DNA from: Amaurobius ferox
Lineage: Eukaryota; Arthropoda; Arachnida; Araneae; Amaurobiidae
Direction: 5' to 3'
Length of the DNA: 64,000 nucleotides
Assembly: GCA_951213105.1 (NCBI GenBank)
Contig: OX578133.1
Coordinates: forward strand, 139,290,813 to 139,354,812
Of this stretch, positions 58,373-64,000 are shown one piece after another. A program made the position numbers and the translations under genes. Each line of letters starts with the position of its first letter. The first letter of the stretch is position 1. The notes beneath the pieces were generated by a model. It made no database searches and was not told where the DNA came from. It saw nothing but the letters and a program-made list of their open reading frames with translations.

Positions 58373-60866
58373 CAATTAATTTTGGATTTAACCCGGGATG
58401 AAAAAATGAAGTACATTGAACCCTATAGGACTTAATTTTTCAAATTTTTTTTTTTAAGCAGAGTTAAAATTCACAAATTGCTTCGAAATTTTTAGAAAAT
58501 ACTCAAATTATCACATAAAATGTGTAAAAAAAAATTTCAGCAAATTATGTTGGGTAGTTTTTTAAATAAAAATTGAAATAATAATTACACCCATATCATA
58601 TGAGGAATTAATATTAATCTATGGCATACAGAATGAAACAAATCAAGCGATTGCAAGGTGAGTTGTATAAGAATTGCTGAATTTATTTTCCCGCAAAATT
58701 ATTTAGCTCTGTAGTCTGTAATATAAGCGATATGAATTCATTGATTTTTCACAAAGAGGCAGACGATTTATAAAATGAAATAAATGGTTTGTCATAGCTG
58801 CAACAATTTCAAAGAAGTAATTTAACTTCTTTGAGAGCAAATAAAGAATAATTGCAACATAGTTGCAACAATTTCAAAGAAGTAATTTAACTTCATTAAT
58901 GGCATCTATAAATGAGTTTAAAAAAAGCGCTTTATTATTGTGTTCAACAAGAACTAACCAGAGAGTGAAACGCGTAATTTTATTTTTTAAGCAGTTTTGA
59001 AAGAAGGAGGAAGGGTCAAAATAATCACGTACATCTAACCTAATATTTCTTAAATTATCCGTGCTTTTCAGCAGTGACGATCCGACGTAATTTTCGTGGT
59101 GGTGGTGGTGGTGGTGGTGGTGGTGTGTGTGTGTGTGTGTGTGGGGGGGGGGGGGGTACGTCTGAATATTGCCGACTGCAAATTGAAATTTTCCGACTCA
59201 TTTTGCAAAATAGGAAAAATTCATTATATCCTCAAATTCGCTATAAGAAAGGACACGAGCGGATAGGCACGTTGTTTGTCCCCCTCCCAAATTTTGGCTC
59301 ATTCGTTTCTGGCAGTGGCTGCCAACAGGTTTTTTAAAAGGAGGAACTCAACATTCAACTTTTTTCCCCTTAGAGCTAATGTTATATTTCAATACAAAAG
59401 GAAGGCATCATGAGCCACCATCCTAAATCCCCGCCTGATTTCTGGTTACAATTTTATGCTGAACAGAGAAAAAATTACCCCTAAAATAGAGGTAGGTACA
59501 GTTTCGTCACTATAATTCGTCAAAATGCCAAATTTCAAATGCATTTTTCTCGAAAACGATGATGAGGAACAGTTGATGCGGTTAATGAGAAGATTTGACC
59601 TCGTGTATAAAATGCCATATCAAATGCCCCACAAGACTCCAAAGGGGGGAGGGGGTCAAATCCTTCTGGGATAGGTTCTTAAGTACATGATCAGGAAATC
59701 GGGGGTTTTAAATGAGTTAATGTTGTAGCCATATCACAACCTTTAATAAGCTTTATTATAGTATCAAGTTTGGAGAAAATTGATTGGCCTTAAATAGAGA
59801 AATATGCATCTGTATATCTTGCAATATTATATAGTACTAGCTACTAGTTTAACATTTGGAAGACTCCCTCTAAAAGGTTGCAAATGCTAAATGTTCTAAA
59901 TTTACTTTATTTCACGTAAATTCTTCGACGTTCCAGTGTTGCCCACCTCTTTACAACAGAATCGAGTTCAATGATGTCAACAAAATCTTTTTCAATATTC
60001 AGTAACAGCATAGCATCTAATCTGACATCAGACATTTTGGAACGCAAATACGTTTTCATTAATTACGTTTTTAGTAGTTAGAAAGATTTCATGTCCGGTA
60101 TTTTTAAAATTGGATCTTGAAACCCTAGATCCGACGCATGCGTTTCATTCTGGTGAGGGTTCGCACTTTATTTTGTCTTCAAATCTCGTCTAATAAATAA
60201 CGAATTTTAGGATAAACTCTTCATGTCCGATTTTATCTAGGTCCAAAGTTTTCACACAGCGACCATTTATCAATTTGCAATTCCTAATTACAAAGGTTGA
60301 ATAGAATAGTGTTCGCACATTCCCGAAGTAGTGTTCCTGTTTCAATCTGTCATGATTGTAGTTTGATATTTGCATAATTTTAGAATAATTGTCGGCTTTC
60401 TTTTTCTTTGCTAAGTGAATTGAAATGAAGAAAAAACATTGCGTTTTTTTTCGTACGTAAAATTGTTCAGCCGATCAAACAAAAGATCAAATATTGTTTT
60501 TAATATGACGATTTGCCGACTCAGAAATTAGTATGTGTGTGTATGTGGGTGGGGGGTGGAGCACCCCCTATACCCCCCCCCCCCCTCCATATGATCGTCC
60601 CTGATTTTCAGCCCAAGCAACATTTGGGCTAAATTTAAGCAAGATAGGCGAAAGCGAAACTTTTAAAATAATTTTCTGTACAAGGTTTCTTTCTTCGAAT
60701 TCTGGACATGAATTGCGTAACTGTAAGATACGTGTGAGTTTATGTAATTTATTTCATTTATTAAATTGAAATATTTCTATTCTAATTAAAATCATTAATT
60801 TTAGTATTAAGTGAGGAGACAAGTTATGAAATAAAATTTTTGTGAATAAGCGATTAAATGCATCGG

Positions 60867-60868
<2 letters not shown>
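58373..60868. other. Non-coding stretch with microsatellite
   Basis: No supported gene. A short duplication lies at 58797-58895 ('caacaatttcaaagaagtaa' twice). A (GTG)n-(GT)n-(G)n tract lies at 59096-59156. G/C runs are near 60547-60590. Confidence 0.5.
59096..59156. repeat. Compound microsatellite (GTG)n(GT)n(G)n
   Basis: (GTG) repeats to about 59124, (GT) repeats to about 59143, then a G-run to 59156. The open frame across it is a by-product. Confidence 0.9.

Positions 60869-60922
<54 letters not shown>
60869..60922. repeat. (AT)n microsatellite
   Basis: About 54 bp of uninterrupted AT dinucleotide repeat. Confidence 0.95.
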
Positions 60923-60924
<2 letters not shown>

Positions 60925-61145
60925 GTGTGTATATTAAATTTCTTGATATTTTTTACAGTAATAGAGCTATTTTTAGAACTATATTTTTTAGATTTTGTAT
61001 GTATATCAGCTATTAATGTCTATTTTTCAGATTTTTAATGACTGTTTTAAGTCTCAAATTAAGTCTCGAATTTAAAACAAAATATTTTAAATTCGCAAAG
61101 TTAAAAAACCGATGAATTAAATACACTTCGTTTGGAAACAGCTGC

Positions 61146-61228
61146 TTTTATTTTATTTTATTTTGTTATTTATTTTATATTTATTTATTTATTTATTTAT
61201 TTTTATTATATTTATTTATTTATTTTTT
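61146..61228. repeat. T/A-rich (TTTA)n low-complexity tract
   Basis: Imperfect TTTTA and TTTA repeats; the hydrophobic-looking open frame here is a by-product. Confidence 0.8.
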
Positions 61229-62790
61229 GTCTCGACAAAATATCTATTAATCAATCAAATCACTTGCTCTTTTGAATTCAGAGATCGTCTGCCCAAAATG
61301 AAACTCATTCTGAAGCCGAAAATTCGACTAATTTTCGGCTTTAAATGTTCATAACTTTCAAACTAATTCGAATTAAAGAAGAAAAAAAACTCGCCAAACC
61401 CTATCGTCCGGGAACCTGAAGTCCTCTTGTACCGAATTCCGCTGCTATACGAAGCTTCGATTTTCTGCTACAAACGACGACACAGATACACAGACATGTT
61501 CTTTCATTGTATAAGATTTTTGTACTACAAGACGAATTCCATAAGAACCTATTTTTGGAGAATTTCATAAAAGTAGAATACTACACGTTTATTTTTGTAT
61601 CTGTGAAAGGGAGGCATACAAACTCAAAACACACTTCGCACGTGTTCAAGCTGGATGACAGGTCATTTTCTCCCATTTCATTTTTTTTACGCGGGTAGTA
61701 TTTTTAAACAGCAGCATGTTATGGGTTCTTTTTTTCCTCACAGAGTTAGTTCCACATATAGATCGTAACTGTAACAAATTCGTGAGATTACTTTACCGAA
61801 AATTACAAGGAGCAAACTCGACCTAGAAATGCAACAGCGTTTAAGAACATTGTGTGTATCTTTTCATATATCTCAGATTTTTTTTTTTTTTATTATTGAA
61901 GCTTAACTAAGTTTTAAGAAATGTCCATTTTTTCATCGGAAAGTAGTTCAAAATACATGTTTCTTTTTTTTCCCGGTGTATTTGAAAAATTCGATTCTTT
62001 GGGCAACAGCCATTATGTCACACGTGTAAAAAAATAACCAGGTTGGTTGCTATGACATCGGAACATCTTCAACTTGATTGATAATGACAGTTTAAAGTTC
62101 CTTATTGACTATATCCAAAAATAGATTTACAATTTCAATTAAAAACATAATTTTAAATTGCTTTGCCCACAATGCGACGATTAAAAAAAATCAGTATGCT
62201 GGGGAGGGGAGATTGCAAAAAAAAAAATAAATATATAAATAAAATAAAAAATAGGAGTTGCAACAGAAAAAATTACTCCAAATATAATTTTTCAGAACTC
62301 TAGTCTACTTATAAACTTTTAAACCCATAAATTTTAAAACAAAAATTAAAAAATATATTTTTTATTATAAAATTTTTAAACTTGTAGTTGGAAAGTTCAA
62401 GACTAATTTTTGGATATTTATGTGTGTTATAAAAAGTTTGCGTTCCTGTGTGTGAAAAGTGTGATTTATGATTTTTATTTGTGCCGTATGCACTAGGGCG
62501 AGACGGCTTCTGTTTTTCTTAGAATGAGAAGAATCTGCTTCTGATTTTTATTAGACAAGCATGCTACATAACTCATACAACACGTATGGTGGGTTCTGCT
62601 ACAATACTTCATGGCAACTTTCAGACTCATTTTAAGCATTTATATATTAATATACCCCGACCATTTTACAGTAATTAAAAATACTTCCGTGACCATTCTC
62701 AAAATGATCACTAAATAAATATGTAAAGCACGCAACTTTGCGTACAATCAATAATGAACTGGCTGCAACGTAAAATGCAGCGCAAATCAA
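61229..62790. other. AT-rich non-coding stretch
   Basis: No supported gene. At about 61440-61505 is a sequence with 'ctacaaacgacgacacagat', similar in kind to that near 4640, probably an old dispersed repeat. Confidence 0.4.
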
Positions 62791-62797
62791 AATAAAT

Positions 62798-62850
62798 TAG
62801 CTTACGTACGTTTCGAAAATCCCCTGGATTTCTTTCTTCAGCACAAAAAG
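62798..62850 (-). ncRNA. Hammerhead-like core in the Penelope-like 3' region
   Basis: On the - strand: CTGAAGA (fits CUGANGA), a 6-bp helix II (AAATCC with GGATTT, loop AGG), GAAA, the palindrome CGTACG, then TA. The order equals the minimal hammerhead with very short helix III described for Penelope-like elements. Helix I does not pair well here, so activity is doubtful. Confidence 0.4.
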
Positions 62851-63079
62851 TCTGGACCTGAAAGTCCAAATAAAAGGGAAGGCTTTATCTGCCAAAGTGA
62901 AATGGCTAAAAGACATCACGATATAGTGACCCCACATAGTGATACGAAAGGGAACTAAAACTAGAAAAGTAGGAAAAGCAAGGAAATATGAACATGAGAC
63001 GCAAATAAGAAAAATTAAAAGGCAGAGAATATGAACTTAAAGAAATTAAACATTAAACATATTCATGCCATACCTCGGA

Positions 63080-63460
63080 GAAATATAAAGTAATTGACAA
63101 ATCATTAACTAGATAACTGGAGTTTTTATTAATATGAAAAGATTTACGGAAATCTAAATCGAAAATTGAAGAGCACTTTTGAATATTTTAAGGCGCGTGT
63201 TGTTTGACCTATGTACGATAGTTCGCATTGACAAGGAATTTGAAAAATGCCTCCACTTATTGATCCTTTCAATAGGATCCTTAAGCGAAGAAAATTTAAT
63301 TTTATTGAGAGGAGAAAATATCACTTTAAAGTCAAGCTTATTGAGAATTTTAGCAATTTTATAACTAATATTAGAATACAAAGGATGGGCTAGGCATACA
63401 ATATTTCTGAAAGCTTTAACTGGAACTTCCTTGCTCTGAGGTGGTTTAGAAAATTTTGAA
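63080..63460 (-). pseudogene. Penelope-like GIY-YIG endonuclease fragment
   Basis: Frame 1 reads KEVPVKAFRNIVCLAHPLYS, then NISYKIAKILNKLDFKVIF, the linker before the endonuclease. After a frameshift near 63265 comes GGIFQIPCQCELSYIGQTTR, a match to the GIY-YIG motif pair (GIF...YIG) with the CxC zinc-finger-like Cys residues. After another frameshift comes LDFRKSFHINKNSSYL. The family cuts target DNA for retrotransposition. Inactive because of frameshifts. Confidence 0.75.
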
Positions 63461-63475
63461 AAAAAAAAAAAAAAA

Positions 63476-64000
63476 ACACGTAATACTTTTCCCCTATCAG
63501 CCCCTTTTATCGGAGCGGAGGAACGTGAGGGAGGCGACGGATTTCAGGCCATAGCGGATAACGTTCGTTTGTAAATATTGCTTGTAGCTCTGCAATACTT
63601 TTTGTTATATTGTCCTTTTGGTGCTGGTAAAACAGCTTTATTTTTTCTTGCTTTTAAAACCTTTTAACTGGAAAATTAGTTTGTGCCAGATCGATAAATG
63701 GGTAGAATTCAAGAATTATTAGGAACTTTATTTTCAAACAGAAATTTAGCAGAAAAAATTTAAAGAAAGAAAAAGATACGGGAGACTAACCTACTCTGTT
63801 GCCAAACCTTAATGGTGTACATATGGATATCAAAGACACTGATCATATCAACATAAAGAAATTTTAAATTATTGAAAGGTATATTTTTAAAGTTCGTGAT
63901 ATGCCAGAATATTGTTTGATACTATTGGTGTTAATGAATCAAAGCTCTCAAATAATTATTCTGATTAAGGAAGTCATTTAAAATTTGCACATACAGTTTT
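63476..64000. other. Non-coding end of window
   Basis: It begins at the A-run bordering the Penelope-like fragment. A GC-richer patch lies at 63500-63560 ('cggagcggaggaacgtgagg'). No gene recognised. Confidence 0.4.

Larger units (their letters stand above)
62798..63475 (-). mobile_element. Penelope-like element, 3' part
   Basis: On the - strand the segment begins next to an A-run (63459-63475) and contains the end of the Penelope-type ORF, a GIY-YIG endonuclease and then about 300 bp of 3' sequence ending in a hammerhead-like core near 62800-62841. The reverse-transcriptase part is missing, so it is 5'-truncated, as is common for these elements. Confidence 0.7.

Noticed and set aside
57615..58416. 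Two almost identical 69-78 codon frames
   Set aside because: They are copies of the same tandem unit; duplication of the frame is not evidence for coding.
59074..59337. 87-codon frame with a poly-Gly/Val-Cys start
   Set aside because: It is produced by the (GTG)n(GT)n(G)n microsatellite and has no protein-like continuation.
61163..61354. 63-codon hydrophobic frame resembling a membrane protein
   Set aside because: It is translation of a TTTA-rich low-complexity tract.
63500..63560. GC-rich patch as a promoter or first exon of the NHS-like gene
   Set aside because: No start codon context, splice donor or coding continuity that I can tie to the 55246-55496 exon.

Overview
The window reads as nuclear DNA of an arthropod, most likely a spider. 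It is AT-rich, gene-poor and packed with transposable elements, and its genes have GT-AG introns. The spider assignment is an inference from the mix of Tc1/mariner, hAT, TTAA-target, Penelope-like and RNase H-bearing non-LTR elements. No search could be run. There is no bacterial gene organisation, CRISPR array or recognisable tRNA.

Two host genes are supported, facing each other. (1) On + at about 15.25-15.63 kb lie the last two exons of a membrane-bound transcription factor site-2 protease homologue (S2P/MBTPS2). They carry the C-terminal zinc-ligand motif, here NFDGQ in place of the usual LDG. The splice donor between them looks one base short. (2) On -, from 55.50 down to 38.46 kb, four exons with matching phases encode about 1,198 residues of a Ser/Asn-rich, proline-tract protein. 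I tentatively assign it to the Nance-Horan syndrome / GUK-holder (NHS) family. Its introns of 0.7, 4.3 and 8.4 kb are full of repeats.

The rest is mobile DNA and its debris. From left to right: a 1.8-kb TIR element (1.55-3.31 kb); degenerate coding of unknown origin (3.7-4.5 kb); Tc1/mariner-type elements at 6.1, 8.4, 10.3, 32.5 and 36.9 kb; two copies of a 0.7-kb TTAA-flanked MITE (13.7 and 19.5 kb), the second inside a 298-bp tandem array; a 788-bp TTAA-flanked foldback element (17.0 kb); a hAT transposase tail (18.5-19.0 kb); a 0.9-kb long-TIR element inside a TA microsatellite (25.1 kb); a mariner at 26.6-30.6 kb broken by a 5'-truncated non-LTR retrotransposon; two 177-bp hAT-type MITEs (51.6 and 53.5 kb); a 294-bp tandem array (57.2-58.4 kb); and the 3' end of a Penelope-like element with a GIY-YIG endonuclease (62.8-63.5 kb).

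Two signals stand out. At 50.64-51.17 kb a 535-bp insertion with a 13-bp target-site duplication holds three hammerhead-ribozyme-like motifs, two head-to-tail and one inverted. This looks like an animal retrozyme or Penelope-derived element. Separately, very short insertions (20 bp to about 166 bp) at 27.6, 43.5, 43.6, 48.9 and 49.1 kb share an end resembling the 3' end of the non-LTR element at 27.7-30.3 kb. Each is bracketed by 10-15 bp direct repeats, and two sites carry three copies of the target repeat, so they were hit twice. This looks like a SINE or minimal-tail family mobilised by that LINE.
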